Positions 14,931-25,612 are shown, counted from the stretch's first letter. The stretch is DNA of 64,000 nt from Plasticicumulans lactativorans (GCF_004341245.1 NZ_SLWY01000006.1:1-64000), one strand, 5' to 3'. The notes: generated by a model not told the origin, from the letters alone. Program-made: numbers and translations.

Positions 14931-16799
14931 ATGGACAAACTGAAAATGCACTCGCCCAATCTCACGCAGGACAACATCGCGCGCATTCGCGAGCTGTTTC
15001 CGGGCTGCGTGACCGAAGCCAAAGGCGAGGACGGTAGCGTGAAGCTGGCAGTGGATTTTGATCAGTTGCGGCAGGAACTGGCCGATTCGATTGTCGAAGG
15101 GCCGCAGGAACGCTATCACCTGAACTGGCCAGGAAAGCGCGAGGCGCTCCTCGCGGCCAACGCGCCCATCGCCAAAACACTTCGGCCCTGCCGCGATGAG
15201 AGTGTGGACTTCGATACCACCAAGAACCTTTTCATCGAAGGCGACAACCTCGACGCGCTGAAGCTGTTGCAGGAGACCTATCTGGGCAAGGTCAAGATGA
15301 TCTACATCGACCCGCCTTACAACACGGGACGTGATTTCGTTTACGACGATGACTTTGCAGAAAACGCGGAGTCGTTTCTAATCAAATCGCTTCAAACTAG
15401 CCCCGCAGGAGAGAGGCTCGTTGCTAACCCAGAATCGAACGGGCGGTTTCATTCAGATTGGCTATCGATGATGTATGCCCGGGTGCGCTTAGCAAAAGCT
15501 TTACTTGCAGATGATGGCGTCTTTCTCGCGTCCATCGACGACGGCGAAGTATCAAACCTTCGAAAAATCTGCGATGAAATATTTGGCGAAGAACAATTCG
15601 CTGCACAGATCATCTGGAAGAAGCGCAACACGCCACCAAATGACAAGGTTATTGGTGCTCAGCACGATTACATTCTCCTGTATGTGAAAAGTAATGTTTC
15701 AGGCATCAATCTGCGCCCGCGAACGCAAGATCAAATTGATCGATACAAGAATCCTGACAATCATCCAAAAGGCCCTTGGGTTGCCGGCGATCTCACCGGC
15801 AACGTCAAGGGAGGCCGCTATTCAGCCTCCCTCTACTATCCGATCGTCAATCCAAACACTGGTGAACACTTTTACCCACCTAACAACGGCAACTGGCGCT
15901 TCAATCGAGAGAAGGTCGAGCGCCTCATTGCAGAAGACTCGATCTATTTCGGCAAGGACGGCAAGCAATCACCTAAGCTTAAGCGGTTCCTTTCAGAGGT
16001 AAAGGAGGGGGCCACCTGGACCTCTCTTTGGGACTTCGCGCCCTTCAACACTTCCGGCTCGAATGAGATGGGGGAAATCTTCAACAACTCAACGTTGTTC
16101 GAGAATCCGAAGCCTATTGGTTTGCTTGAGCACATTCTCGAGCTTGGATCATCGCCTGACGCAATCGTGGTCGACTTTTTCGCAGGCGCCTCATCTACGG
16201 CCCATGCCGTAATGAAGAAGAACGCCGAAGACGGCGGCAGGCGTCGTTTCGTGATGGTGCAGCTACCCGAACCTTGTCCCGGGGACTCAGAAGCGGCCAA
16301 TGCGGGATACAAGACCATTGCAGAAGTAAGCAAGGAGCGCATTCGGCGCGCCAGCAAGAAAATCAGTCAGAGTAACCCGCAGGTAGACACCGGCTTCCGC
16401 GTATTGAAGATCGACACCTCTAACATAGCCGACATTTATTACGCTCCCGATGCTCTGGACAAGGCCCATCTTGACTTATTCGTCGACAACATCAAGCCTG
16501 ACCGCACGGCGGAAGACTTGCTGTTCCAGGTGATGCTGGACTGGGGTGTTGACTTGGCGCTGCCGGTTGCCAGGGAAAGCATTCAGGGCAAGGAGGTATT
16601 CTTTGTCGATGGCAACGCACTGGCCGCCAGCTTTGACGCGCACGGCGGCAACGACGAAACCTTCGTGAAGGAACTCGCCAAGCGCCAGCCGCTGCGCGTG
16701 GTGTTCCGCGATGCGGGCTTCAAGGACAGCGCCGTCAAGATCAACGTGGAGCAGATCTTCAAGCTCTTGTCGCCTGCCACAGAAGTGAAGTGCATCTGA
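14931..16799 (+). CDS. type III restriction-modification methyltransferase (Mod)
   Basis: Adenine-N6 DNA methyltransferase of the beta class: DPPY (residues 127-130, in [19 protein letters not shown]) comes before the S-adenosylmethionine site ([14 protein letters not shown], about 414-427), with the target recognition region between them. The usual glycine-rich form is FAGSGTT, so FAGASST is a variant to note. Length 622 fits Mod subunits. ATG at 14931 is chosen over the ATG at 14925 because AGAGGA is six bases before it. Followed after ten bases by the Res gene. It would set sequence specificity and protect host DNA; the recognition site cannot be read from sequence. Confidence 0.92.
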   Translation: MDKLKMHSPNLTQDNIARIRELFPGCVTEAKGEDGSVKLAVDFDQLRQELADSIVEGPQERYHLNWPGKREALLAANAPIAKTLRPCRDESVDFDTTKNLFIEGDNLDALKLLQETYLGKVKMIYIDPPYNTGRDFVYDDDFAENAESFLIKSLQTSPAGERLVANPESNGRFHSDWLSMMYARVRLAKALLADDGVFLASIDDGEVSNLRKICDEIFGEEQFAAQIIWKKRNTPPNDKVIGAQHDYILLYVKSNVSGINLRPRTQDQIDRYKNPDNHPKGPWVAGDLTGNVKGGRYSASLYYPIVNPNTGEHFYPPNNGNWRFNREKVERLIAEDSIYFGKDGKQSPKLKRFLSEVKEGATWTSLWDFAPFNTSGSNEMGEIFNNSTLFENPKPIGLLEHILELGSSPDAIVVDFFAGASSTAHAVMKKNAEDGGRRRFVMVQLPEPCPGDSEAANAGYKTIAEVSKERIRRASKKISQSNPQVDTGFRVLKIDTSNIADIYYAPDALDKAHLDLFVDNIKPDRTAEDLLFQVMLDWGVDLALPVARESIQGKEVFFVDGNALAASFDAHGGNDETFVKELAKRQPLRVVFRDAGFKDSAVKINVEQIFKLLSPATEVKCI

Positions 16800-16809
16800 G
16801 GAGGCTGCG

Positions 16810-19800
16810 ATGAAGCTGAAATTCAAGACGCAGGCGTACCAGACTGCGGCGGTGCAAGCGATAGTAGACTGCTTCAAGGGGCAGGTTCCGCATCACGGAG
16901 GCGTTCGCTATCGGCTCGATCCCGGCAGCCAGAAAGCAGCCCCAGCGAGCCCGCAAGCGGCGCTCGCGCTCGAGGCCGCTTCGCCTGAAGCCGCAGCGGA
17001 AAAGGAAGCAGCGTTCCGCAACGCCGACTTCACGTTGTCGGAAACAGCGCTGCTCGACAACATCCGAGCCGTGCAACACGGCCAGAACCTGCCGGTGTCG
17101 GACGCACTAGTCAAAACTAAAGTGGCCAAGGTCAATCTCGACATCGAGATGGAAACTGGCACCGGTAAGACCTACTGTTACATCAAGACCATCTTTCAGC
17201 TGAACAAGCAGTACGGCTGGAGCAAGTTCATCATCGTGGTACCCAGCATCGCCATCCGTGAAGGCGTGGCCAAGTCGCTGGAAATCACTGCCGAGCACTT
17301 CTTAGAGACCTACCACAAGAAGGCGCGCTCCTTCATCTACAACTCCAAGCAGCTGCACCATCTGGAGAGCTTCTCGTCTGACGCGGGCATCAACGTGATG
17401 GTGATCAACGTGCAGGCGTTTGCCGCGCGAGGTGCTGAAAACCGCCGCATTTATGACGTGCTGGACGACTTCCAGTCGCGCAAGCCCATCGACGTGATCA
17501 GCGCCAACCGCCCCATCCTGATCCTGGATGAGCCGCAAAAGATGGAAGGCGCGGCGACGCTGAAGTCGCTTGAGGAGTTCAAGGCGCTCATGGTGTTGCG
17601 CTACTCGGCCACCCACAAGACCACTCACAACAAGATCCACCGTCTCGATGCGCTGGACGCCTACAACCAGAAGCTGGTGAAAAAAATTGCCGTGCGCGGC
17701 ATCGCGGTGAAAGGGCTGGCGGGCACGGCGGGCTATCTGTACCTGCAGTCCATCGAGATCTCGAGCAAGAAGCCGCCCGAGGCGCGTGTGGAGTTCGAGC
17801 AGAAACTGGCGGGCGGAAACATCAAGCGGGTGGTGAGGAAGCTCTCCAAAGGCGACAACCTGTTCGATCTGTCGAGCGGGCTCGATCAGTATCGGGATGG
17901 CTTTGTCGTGGCCGATATCAACGCCAACTCCGACACCCTGAGCTTCACCAATGGCGTTGAGCTGACCGTTGGGGATGCGACCGGTGATGTCACTGAAGCC
18001 GCGCTGCGCCGTATCCAGATCCGCGAGGCCATCAAGGCGCACTTCGACAAGGAACAGGCGCTGTTCCAACAGGGCGTGAAGGTGCTCACGCTCTACTTCA
18101 TCGACGAAGTGGTTAAGTACCGCGACTACGACGCACCGGACGAGAAAGGCGAGTACGCCCGCATCTTCGAGGAGGAGTACCAGCTCTACCTCAACGAGGT
18201 GCTGGATCTGGATGAGACGCCGTACATCAAGTACCTAAAAGGCATTTCTGCCGAAAAGACTCACAGCGGCTATTTCTCCATCGACAAGAAGAGCAAACGG
18301 CTGGCCGACCCCACGGTCGCGGCGCGTGGCGAGAACGCGGGGCTCTCCGACGACGTGGACGCCTACGACCTGATCCTGAAGGACAAGGAGCGGCTGCTGT
18401 CGTTCGCCGAGCCGGTGCGCTTCATCTTCTCCCACTCGGCCCTGCGTGAGGGCTGGGACAACCCGAACGTGTTCGTGATCTGCGCTCTCAAGCACAGTGA
18501 CAACACGATATCCCGCCGTCAGGAGGTGGGACGTGGCTTGCGGCTGTCCGTCAACCAAAGCGGTGACAGGATGGATCACCCGGCCACGGTACACGATGTG
18601 AACGTGCTGACTGTGGTGGCCAGCGAAAGCTACAAGGACTTTGTCGCGGCGCTACAGAAGGACATCAGCGAGTCGCTGTCGGCGCGCCCGCGCGTAGCGG
18701 ACGAGGCCTACTTCACCGGCAAGGTGCTGAAGACGGAGTCTGGCGATGTCGAGGTCACTCCGCAGCTCGCCAAGCAGATTTACAAGTACCTGCTCAAGCA
18801 CGACTACACCGATGACGCTGATCGCATCACCAGCGCTTACCACGAAGCCAAGAAAGACGGCGTGCTGGCTGCGTTGCCCCCCGAATTGGCACCGCACGCC
18901 GAGCAGGTCTTCAAGCTCATCGACAGCGTTTTCAGCGAGAGCCAGTTGCCCGAAATTGGCGACGACCGCAAGCCCAAGAAGAACCCGCTCAACGCCAACT
19001 TCGAGAAGCAGGAGTTCAAGGAGCTCTGGAATCGGATCAATCGCAAGGCGGCATACAGCGTCGACTTCGACTCCGACGAACTGGTGCAGAAAGCGGTCAA
19101 GACTCTCAACGACAAAGATGCCGGGCTTCGTGTGACCCCGTTGCAGTACACCATCCAGCACGGCGAACAGGCAGCCGACGTGACCTACGACGGAATCAAG
19201 GGCGGCAATGCGTTCGAGTTGAAGGCCACGGAGACGGAAACTAACCGCGCCTCAATCCATTCAGCGGTCAAGTACGACCTGATCGGTAAGCTTGCCGAAG
19301 GCACCCAACTGACGCGACGCACGGTGACAGATATCCTCAAGGGGCTCAGCGCCGCTGTATTCGCGCAGTTCAAGACCAACCCGGAGAGCTTTATTGCCGA
19401 GGCGATACGCCTGATCAACGAGCAGAAGGCCACCGTCATCATCGAGCACCTGGCCTACGATCCGGTCGAGGACAAGTTCGACCTCGACATCTTTACCGCC
19501 GGACAGACCAAGCAGGACTTCAGCAACGCGGTCAAGACGCCCAAGCACCACATCTACGACTTCGTGCTGCCGGATTCCGGGTCGAAGCCGGAGCGCGACT
19601 TTGCCGAGGCGTTGGAGTCCAGCGCTGAAGTCGTCGTGTACGCCAAGCTGCCGCGCGGTTTCCTGATCCCGACCCCGGTTGGTGACTACAACCCCGATTG
19701 GGCCATCTCGTTCAAGGAAGGCTCGGTGAAGCACATCTACTTCGTCGCGGAAACCAAGGGATCGATGTCCTCGATGGATCTGCGCGAGATCGAGAAAACC

Positions 19801-19914
19801 AAGATCAAATGCGCCCGCAAGTTTTTCGATGAGATGAACCGCCGCTTCGCCCTGGAGAACGTCAAGTACGACGTGGTGGACAGCTTCGGCAAGCTGATGG
19901 AGTTGGTGAAGTAA
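16810..19914 (+). CDS. type III restriction endonuclease (Res), DEAD/DEAH ATPase
   Basis: The 1034-residue cutting subunit of a type III system. Walker A is METGTGKT (113-120), the DEAH-box equivalent is DEPQ (240-243, typical of Res), then RYSATH (about 264-269) and the C-lobe motifs [13 protein letters not shown] and [11 protein letters not shown]. The C-terminal nuclease is intact: GDYNPDWAI (about 958-966) followed by VAETKGS (about 979-985) gives the PD...ExK triad. Ribosome site GAGGAGG lies six bases before ATG. It forms a complex with Mod and cuts unmodified DNA after ATP-driven communication between sites. Length and motif order match EcoP15I-type Res. Confidence 0.93.
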   Translation: MKLKFKTQAYQTAAVQAIVDCFKGQVPHHGGVRYRLDPGSQKAAPASPQAALALEAASPEAAAEKEAAFRNADFTLSETALLDNIRAVQHGQNLPVSDALVKTKVAKVNLDIEMETGTGKTYCYIKTIFQLNKQYGWSKFIIVVPSIAIREGVAKSLEITAEHFLETYHKKARSFIYNSKQLHHLESFSSDAGINVMVINVQAFAARGAENRRIYDVLDDFQSRKPIDVISANRPILILDEPQKMEGAATLKSLEEFKALMVLRYSATHKTTHNKIHRLDALDAYNQKLVKKIAVRGIAVKGLAGTAGYLYLQSIEISSKKPPEARVEFEQKLAGGNIKRVVRKLSKGDNLFDLSSGLDQYRDGFVVADINANSDTLSFTNGVELTVGDATGDVTEAALRRIQIREAIKAHFDKEQALFQQGVKVLTLYFIDEVVKYRDYDAPDEKGEYARIFEEEYQLYLNEVLDLDETPYIKYLKGISAEKTHSGYFSIDKKSKRLADPTVAARGENAGLSDDVDAYDLILKDKERLLSFAEPVRFIFSHSALREGWDNPNVFVICALKHSDNTISRRQEVGRGLRLSVNQSGDRMDHPATVHDVNVLTVVASESYKDFVAALQKDISESLSARPRVADEAYFTGKVLKTESGDVEVTPQLAKQIYKYLLKHDYTDDADRITSAYHEAKKDGVLAALPPELAPHAEQVFKLIDSVFSESQLPEIGDDRKPKKNPLNANFEKQEFKELWNRINRKAAYSVDFDSDELVQKAVKTLNDKDAGLRVTPLQYTIQHGEQAADVTYDGIKGGNAFELKATETETNRASIHSAVKYDLIGKLAEGTQLTRRTVTDILKGLSAAVFAQFKTNPESFIAEAIRLINEQKATVIIEHLAYDPVEDKFDLDIFTAGQTKQDFSNAVKTPKHHIYDFVLPDSGSKPERDFAEALESSAEVVVYAKLPRGFLIPTPVGDYNPDWAISFKEGSVKHIYFVAETKGSMSSMDLREIEKTKIKCARKFFDEMNRRFALENVKYDVVDSFGKLMELVK

Positions 19915-20059
19915 GACAATCAAGGATCAAAACCGAGACTCATCCGGAAAGTATTCGGGACGCCGTGAAGACATCGGATGAACACCAGCGAAGCGCAGAA
20001 TTCGATCGGATGGTGGGCTAGCGGCAAGCGATCTCTTTTCCACCGACTGCAGTGCGGCG
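19915..20059. other. island right edge, no gene
   Basis: A 145-bp gap between the Res gene and glyoxalase II with intermediate base composition. It contains the inverted repeat TCATCCG / CGGATGA (19940-19946 and 19975-19981) without a T-run, so it is not a clear terminator. No repeat shared with the left edge of the island was found by eye. Confidence 0.4.
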
Positions 20060-20848
20060 TTAGTCGTACTCGGTGTCCTTCCAGTGGCGCACGGCCCAGA
20101 ACACCTCGCTGTCGGTTGCGAGGCGCTGGCCGGTGAAGCGTTCGGCGGCGGCGATCACCGCCGGCTCGCGCACGCGCAGGAAGGGGTTGGTGGCGCGTTC
20201 GAGCGCGAGCGTGCTCGGCACCGTGGGTTCGTCGCGCCGGCGCCGCGCGGCGTCATCGGCCACGCGTGCGAGCAGCGCCGGGCTGTCGGGCTCGACCCAG
20301 GCGGCGAAGCCGAGGTTCGCCAGCGTGTACTCGTGCGCGCAGTACACGCGGGTGTCGCCGGGCAGCGCGGCGAGCTTGGCGAGCGAGGCCGTCATCTGCT
20401 CGGGCGTGCCCTCGAACAGGCGCCCGCAGCCGCCGGCGAACAGCGTGTCGCCGCAGAACAGCACGCCGGCGGCGTCCGGCGCCGCGCCGACGTAGGCGAT
20501 GTGGCCCGCGGTGTGCCCCGGCACGTCGAGCACGCGAAAGCGCGCGCCGAGCACCTCGACCTGGTCGCCCTCGACGAGCCGCCGGGTCAGCCCGGCGATG
20601 CGCTCGCCGGCCGGGCCGGGCACCGCCGCCTGCGGGAACGCCGCCTTGAGCCTGGCGATGCCGCCGGTGTGGTCGCGGTGGTGGTGGGTGATCAGCACGG
20701 TGTCGAGCGTGAGCCCGCGCACGGCGAGCGCGGCGAGCACGACGTCCGGGTCGCCGGGGTCGACCACCGCGGCGGCGCTGCCGCCGTCGCGCGTCAGCAG
20801 CCAGATGTAGTTGTCGGTGAAGGCGGGGAGGGCTTCGATGTGGAGCAT
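20060..20848 (-). CDS. gloB: hydroxyacylglutathione hydrolase (glyoxalase II)
   Basis: Splits S-lactoylglutathione to lactate and glutathione, the second step of methylglyoxal detoxification. The 262-residue protein opens MLHIEALPAFTDNYIWLL, typical of GloB, has the binuclear metal motif THHHRDHTGG (residues 54-63), GHTAGHIAY, LFCGDTLFAGGCGRLFEG and YCAHEYTLANL, and ends in the conserved RxREP...FWAVRHWKD region. Length matches the family (about 250-260). It is the first host gene to the right of the defence island; the spacer to the upstream cysB gene on the same strand is 21 bases. Confidence 0.95.
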   Translation of the reverse strand: MLHIEALPAFTDNYIWLLTRDGGSAAAVVDPGDPDVVLAALAVRGLTLDTVLITHHHRDHTGGIARLKAAFPQAAVPGPAGERIAGLTRRLVEGDQVEVLGARFRVLDVPGHTAGHIAYVGAAPDAAGVLFCGDTLFAGGCGRLFEGTPEQMTASLAKLAALPGDTRVYCAHEYTLANLGFAAWVEPDSPALLARVADDAARRRRDEPTVPSTLALERATNPFLRVREPAVIAAAERFTGQRLATDSEVFWAVRHWKDTEYD

Positions 20849-20869
20849 CGCGGGTCTCGTCGGGGCGGC

Positions 20870-21844
20870 TCAGTACTGCGGCAGTTCGCAGGCGCCGAAC
20901 AGCGCGTCGAGCGCCTCCTGCGAATCGGTCGCCTCGGCCGCCTGCACCACCTGCGGCGTCAGGTGCGGGGCGAACAGCTGGATGAAATCGTACTGGAAAC
21001 GGCGCAGGAAGCTGCCGCGCAGGAAGCCGATCTTGGTGGTGCTGGGGGCGAACAGGTGCGCCGCGTCGATCGCCACCAGGTCCTTGTCGGCCTCGGCGTC
21101 GTAGGCCATGCGGGCGATGATGCCGACGCCGAGGCCGAGGCGCACGTAGGTCTTGATCACGTCGGCGTCGGTCGCGGTGAAGGCCACCTGCGGGTGCAGG
21201 TGGGCGGCGCGGAAGGCATCGTCGAGCTGTGAACGGCCGGTGAAGCCGAACACGTAGGTCACCAGCGGGTGGCGCGCGATGTCCTCGATGGTGAGCCGCG
21301 GCAGCGCGGTCAGCGGGTGGCCCTGCGGCACCAGCGCGCAGCGGTTCCACAGGTAGCAGGGCATCATCACCAGGTCGTGGCACTCGCCGATGGCCTCGGT
21401 GGCGATCGCGAAGTCGACCTTGCCGGAGGCCGCCATCTCGGCGATCTGCGTCGGCGAGCCCTGGTGCAGCTGCAGCAGCACCTGCGGGTAGCGCTCGCGG
21501 AACACCCGGATCACCGGCGGCAGCGCGTAGCGCGCCTGGGTGTGGGTGGTGGCGATGCTGAGCGTGCCGCGGGAGTTGTCGCGGAACTCCTCGGCGATCA
21601 CCTGGATGTTGCGCACCTCGCGCAGGATCGCCTCGGCGCGCGCGATGATGCGCTCGCCCACCGGGGTGATGTGGGTCAGGTGCTTGCCGTTGCGGTTGAA
21701 CACCTCGACCCCGAGTTCGTCCTCGAGCAGGCGGATCTGCTTGCTCACGCCGGGCTGCGAGGTGTACAGGCTCTCGGCGGCGGCGGAGATGTTGAGGTTG
21801 TTCTTGGCGATCGCGGTCAGGTAGCGCAGTTGCTGGAGTTTCAC
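20870..21844 (-). CDS. cysB: LysR-type regulator CysB (sulfur assimilation)
   Basis: Activator of cysteine biosynthesis and sulfur uptake genes, responding to acetylserine and sulfide/thiosulfate. The N-terminal helix-turn-helix reads KLQQLRYLTAIAKNNLNIS with TSQPGVSKQIRLLEDELG, the classic CysB/Cbl form. The effector domain holds TTHTQARYALP, GSPTQIAEM and DADVIKTYVRLGLGVGI. GTG at 21844 is taken as start: it gives exactly 324 residues, the usual CysB length, and GAGG lies eight bases before it; an ATG nine codons upstream would add an unusual leader. Divergent from a YnfM-like exporter. Confidence 0.93.
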   Translation of the reverse strand: MKLQQLRYLTAIAKNNLNISAAAESLYTSQPGVSKQIRLLEDELGVEVFNRNGKHLTHITPVGERIIARAEAILREVRNIQVIAEEFRDNSRGTLSIATTHTQARYALPPVIRVFRERYPQVLLQLHQGSPTQIAEMAASGKVDFAIATEAIGECHDLVMMPCYLWNRCALVPQGHPLTALPRLTIEDIARHPLVTYVFGFTGRSQLDDAFRAAHLHPQVAFTATDADVIKTYVRLGLGVGIIARMAYDAEADKDLVAIDAAHLFAPSTTKIGFLRGSFLRRFQYDFIQLFAPHLTPQVVQAAEATDSQEALDALFGACELPQY

Positions 21845-21996
21845 GGCGTGGACCTCGTTTGGCTGCGGCATTTATATCCAGCCATGCGTATTTGCTCAAA
21901 TCCTTATCGCTGCAACGCATGAAAACCCCGGTCCCGTGCCGCGCATTGGACCGCGCCGCGGGGCGCGCCTACGCTGCGGCATCCTTCACCGTCGCG

Positions 21997-23223
21997 ATGC
22001 CGCCCATGACCGCGATCCCCCCCGATACCGCTGCGATCGCCCTCGGCACGCCCGCCTTCCGGCGCGTGCGCACGGCGCTGTTCCTCGGCGGCTTCGCCAC
22101 CTTCGCGCTGCTCTACTGCGTGCAGCCGCTGATGCCGCTGCTGTCGCAGACCTACCGGCTGTCGCCGGCGGCGGCGAGCCTGGCGCTGTCGGCCGCCACC
22201 GGGGCGCTGTCGCTGACGCTGATCGCCGCCAGCGTGCTGTCGGACCGCTACGGCCGCCGCCCGGTGATGGTCAGCGCGCTGACGCTCGCCGCGCTGCTCG
22301 CGCTCCTCAGCGCCGCTGCGGCCGACTTCGCCCACCTGGTGCTGCTGCGCGCGCTCGAAGGCGTGGCGCTCGCCGGGCTGCCGGCGGTGGCGATGGCCTA
22401 TCTCAGCGAGGAGATCGAGCCCGAGGGCCTGGGCTACGCGATGGGGCTGTACATCTCCGGCAGCGCGCTCGGCGGCATGAGCGGGCGCGTGTTCGCCGCC
22501 TGGGTGGGCGAGGCCTTCTCGTGGCGCGTCGCGCTCGCCGCGGTGGGGGCGATCGGGCTGGCGCTGGCGTTCGCGTTCTGGCGCAGCCTGCCGCTGTCGC
22601 GGCGCTTCCGGCCGCGCTCGCTGCACCCGCGCGTGCTCGCCGAGGGCATGCGCGGCCACCTCGCCGACGCCGGCCTGCCGTGGCTGTTCGCGACCGCGTT
22701 CCTGCTGATGGGCTGCTTCGTCAGCCTCTACAACTACCTCGGCTACCGCCTCGGCGCGCCGCCGTTCAACCTCGGGCCGGGCGCGACCGGCATGATCTTC
22801 ATGCTCTACCTGGTCGGCAGCGCGGCCTCGACCTGGGCCGGGCGCCTCGCCGACCGCCTCGGCCGTCGCCGCGTGCTGTGGTGGATCACCACGCTGATGC
22901 TGGTCGGGCTGCTGCTGACGCTGTCGTCGCAGCTCGCGGCGGTGGTGCTCGGGGTGGCGCTGTTCACCTTCGGCTTCTTCGGCAGCCACGCGGTGGCGAG
23001 CGGCTGGGTCGGGCGGCGCGCCCGCCAGGCGCGCGGGCTCGCCTCGGCGCTGTACCTGTTCGCGTACTACGCCGGGTCGAGCGTGCTCGGCACCGCCTCG
23101 GGGCTGGTGTGGAGCGTCGGCGGCTGGGGGGCGGTGGTCGGCGTGCTCGCGCTCGGCCTGCTCGCCTGCCTGGCGATCGCGCTGCGGCTGCGCCGCCTCG
23201 AACCGCTGCCCCCCGCCCCCTGA
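21997..23223 (+). CDS. MFS exporter of the YnfM type
   Basis: A 12-helix major facilitator. Strong YnfM-like blocks are FATFALLYCVQPLMPLLSQ, LSDRYGRRPVMV, AMAYLSEEIEPEGLGYAMGL, YISGSALGGMSGRV and ASGWVGRRARQARG. E. coli YnfM is linked to export of small metabolites (arabinose among them); substrate here is unknown. The reading frame is open back to 21859, and three ATGs (21919, 21997, 22006) lack a clear ribosome site; 21997 gives about the family length (408 residues). The gene shares a 152-bp divergent region with cysB, so CysB control is possible. Confidence 0.82.
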   Translation: MPPMTAIPPDTAAIALGTPAFRRVRTALFLGGFATFALLYCVQPLMPLLSQTYRLSPAAASLALSAATGALSLTLIAASVLSDRYGRRPVMVSALTLAALLALLSAAAADFAHLVLLRALEGVALAGLPAVAMAYLSEEIEPEGLGYAMGLYISGSALGGMSGRVFAAWVGEAFSWRVALAAVGAIGLALAFAFWRSLPLSRRFRPRSLHPRVLAEGMRGHLADAGLPWLFATAFLLMGCFVSLYNYLGYRLGAPPFNLGPGATGMIFMLYLVGSAASTWAGRLADRLGRRRVLWWITTLMLVGLLLTLSSQLAAVVLGVALFTFGFFGSHAVASGWVGRRARQARGLASALYLFAYYAGSSVLGTASGLVWSVGGWGAVVGVLALGLLACLAIALRLRRLEPLPPAP

Positions 23224-23233
23224 GCGGGCGCGC

Positions 23234-24193
23234 TCAGGCGCTGCGCTTCGGCCGCCGCGCCGCCAGCAGGCAGAGGAAGTCGTGCGCGAGCGTCGCCGCG
23301 GCGAGCGCGGTCACCTCGGCGTGGTCGAACGGCGGTGACACCTCGACCAGGTCCAGGCCGACCCAGTTGACCTCGCCGAGCCCGCGCACGATCGCCAGCG
23401 CCTGCGCACTCGACAGCCCCCCCGGCACCGGCGTGCCGGTGCCGGGGGCGAAGGCCGGGTCGAGGCAGTCGATGTCGAAGCTCAGGTAGGCCCTGGCATC
23501 GCCGACCACGCGGCGCACCTCCTCGACCACCGCGCGCGGGCCGTGCTCGTGCACCCACGGGGCGTCGAGCACGGTGAAGCCGAGGTCGTTGCGCGCGTGG
23601 GTGCGGATGCCGATCTGCACCGAGCGGCGCGGATCGATCAGCCCCTGCTCGGCGGCGCGGCGGAACATCGTGCCGTGGTCGAGGCGCTCGCCGTCGTCGG
23701 GCCAGGTGTCGGGGTGGGCGTCGAAGTGCACCAGCGCGAGCGGCCCGTGCAGCGCGGCGTGCGCGCGCAGCAGCGGGTAGGTGACGAAGTGGTCGCCACC
23801 GAAGGTCAGCATCGTCGCGCCGCTCGCCAGGATGTGCCGCGCGTGCGCCTCGACGGTCTCGACCAGGCGCTGCGGGTAGCCGTAGTCGACGAAGCAGTCG
23901 CCCCAGTCGATCACCGCCAGGCGCTGGAACGGGTCGAAGCCCCAGGGGAAGGCGAACAGCTCGGCGTGCTGCACCGAAGCGGCGCGGATCGCCTGCGGCC
24001 CCAGCCGCGCGCCGGGGCGGAAGCTGGTGGCAGCGTCGAAGGGGATGCCGCTCACCACCACGTCGGTCCCGGCGAGGTCCTTGGTGTAGCGCCGGCGCAG
24101 GAAGCTCAGCGCGCCGCCGTAGGTCATCTCGGGCTGGCGGCCGTACAGGCTCGTCGCGGTGAAGGCGTTGTCGCCGTGGCTGGGCTCGGTCAT
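23234..24193 (-). CDS. speB: agmatinase
   Basis: Hydrolyses agmatine to putrescine and urea. The 319-residue protein is a ureohydrolase with the three manganese motifs: TFGGDHFVTYPL, LVHFDAHPDTW and SFDIDCLDPAFAPGTGTPVPGG; the early SGIPFDAATSFRPGARLGP block marks the agmatinase branch. It is the last gene of a minus-strand run potF-potG-potH-potI-puuB-speB, 79 bases after puuB, so arginine-derived agmatine and imported putrescine enter the same pathway. Confidence 0.92.
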   Translation of the reverse strand: MTEPSHGDNAFTATSLYGRQPEMTYGGALSFLRRRYTKDLAGTDVVVSGIPFDAATSFRPGARLGPQAIRAASVQHAELFAFPWGFDPFQRLAVIDWGDCFVDYGYPQRLVETVEAHARHILASGATMLTFGGDHFVTYPLLRAHAALHGPLALVHFDAHPDTWPDDGERLDHGTMFRRAAEQGLIDPRRSVQIGIRTHARNDLGFTVLDAPWVHEHGPRAVVEEVRRVVGDARAYLSFDIDCLDPAFAPGTGTPVPGGLSSAQALAIVRGLGEVNWVGLDLVEVSPPFDHAEVTALAAATLAHDFLCLLAARRPKRSA

Positions 24194-24272
24194 GGTCAGG
24201 CTCCTCTAGCCATCGCGGCGTCGTACGGGACGCCGGGCACCGTCAGGCAGGCGGTTCACCGCCGGCCGGGCT

Positions 24273-25550
24273 TCACAGCCCCAGCCGGTCGCGCAGGGTG
24301 TAGTAGGTGGCGCCGAGCGCGGTCAGCGGCACGCGCAGCAGCCGCCCGCCCGGGAACGGCAGGTGCGGCAGCGCGGCGAAGGCCGCGAAGCGCGTGCCGT
24401 CGCCGCCGAGGCGCTCGGCGATCAGGCGCCCGGCGAGGTGGGTCAGCGTCACGCCGTGGCCGCTGCAGCCCTGGATGTAGAACACGTGCTCGCCGAGGCT
24501 GCCGAACTGCGGCAGGCGCGACAGCGTCAGCAGGAAGTTGCCGGTCCAGGCATGGTCGAAGCGCACGCCGGCGAGCTGCGGGAAGACCTTCTCGAGCTTC
24601 GGCCGGATCAGCGCCTCGATGTCGCGCGGATCGCGCGCGCCGTACACCGTGCCGCCGCCGAACAGCAGGCGGTGGTCGGCGGTGGTACGGAAGTAGTCGA
24701 GCATGAAGTTGCAGTCCTCGACGCAGTGGTCCTGCGGCAGCAGCGCGCGGGCGCGGGCCTCGCCGAGCGGCTCGGTGGCCACCACCTGGGTGCCGCAGGG
24801 CATCGAGCGCGACGCCAGCCGCGGCACCAGGTTGCCGAGGTAGGCGTTGCCGGCGAGCACCAGGTAGCGCGAGCGCACCGCGCCGCGCGCGGTGTAGGCG
24901 ACCGGCCGCGGGCCGAAGTCGATGCGCTCGACCGGCGACTGCTCGTAGATCGTGCCGCCCTGGCGCTCGACCGCCGCCGCCTCGCCGAGCGCGAGGTTGA
25001 GCGGGTGCAGGTGGCCGCCGCGCAGGTCGAGCAGGCCGCCGACGTAGCGCTCCGAGGCGACGTGGGCGCGGATCGCGCGGGCGTCGAGCAGTTGCAGGTC
25101 GCGGTTGCCGAACGCCTCCCAGCGCGCCTGCTGCGCTTCGAGGTGGCGCATCTGGCGGGCGTTGAGCGCGGCGAAGATGCCGCCCGGGCGGTAGTCGCAG
25201 TCGATGCCGTGGCGGGCGATCAGCCCGCGGATGATGTCGCCGCCCTCGAAGATCATGCCGCCGATGGCGCGCGCCGCGGCACTGCCGTGGCGCGCCTCGA
25301 CCACGTCGACGTCGCGGCTGAAGCTGTTGACCACCTGGCCGCCGTTGCGCCCGGTGGCGCCGAAGCCGATGCGCGCGGCTTCCAGCACCACCACGCGGAA
25401 GCCCGCGTCGATCAGGTGCAGGGCGCTCGACAGGCCGCTGAAGCCGGCGCCGACGATGCACACATCGCAGTCCACCGTGCCTTCGAGCGCGGGGCGCGGG
25501 TGCGCGCCGCGGGCGGTGGCGGCGTACCAGGACTTCACGTGTTCGGACAT
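24273..25550 (-). CDS. puuB: gamma-glutamylputrescine oxidase
   Basis: FAD enzyme of the DAO family; oxidises gamma-glutamylputrescine to the aldehyde with release of ammonia and hydrogen peroxide. The 425-residue protein opens with SWYAATA, then the dinucleotide fold DVCIVGAGFSGLSSALHLID (about residue 29) and GFGATGRNGGQVV, which marks PuuB and related amine oxidases. The C-terminal part has YIQGCSGHGVTLTHLAGRLI, which contacts FAD. Lies 62 bases after potI in the polyamine operon; its substrate is made by PuuA, encoded divergently. Confidence 0.9.
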   Translation of the reverse strand: MSEHVKSWYAATARGAHPRPALEGTVDCDVCIVGAGFSGLSSALHLIDAGFRVVVLEAARIGFGATGRNGGQVVNSFSRDVDVVEARHGSAAARAIGGMIFEGGDIIRGLIARHGIDCDYRPGGIFAALNARQMRHLEAQQARWEAFGNRDLQLLDARAIRAHVASERYVGGLLDLRGGHLHPLNLALGEAAAVERQGGTIYEQSPVERIDFGPRPVAYTARGAVRSRYLVLAGNAYLGNLVPRLASRSMPCGTQVVATEPLGEARARALLPQDHCVEDCNFMLDYFRTTADHRLLFGGGTVYGARDPRDIEALIRPKLEKVFPQLAGVRFDHAWTGNFLLTLSRLPQFGSLGEHVFYIQGCSGHGVTLTHLAGRLIAERLGGDGTRFAAFAALPHLPFPGGRLLRVPLTALGATYYTLRDRLGL

Positions 25551-25612
25551 GGTGGCGATCCTCCGGTGCGCGCGGCGCTGCCGCGCGGTCGTCGTTGTAG
25601 GGGGTGTGGTCG

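Noticed and set aside
19940-19981. Inverted repeat TCATCCG / CGGATGA as a terminator of the defence operon
   Set aside because: Arms are only seven bases, the loop is long and there is no T-run.
23424-23450. Inverted repeat GGCACCGGCG/TGCCGGTGCC
   Set aside because: It lies inside speB and encodes the conserved GTGTPVPGG loop; repetition follows from the codons.
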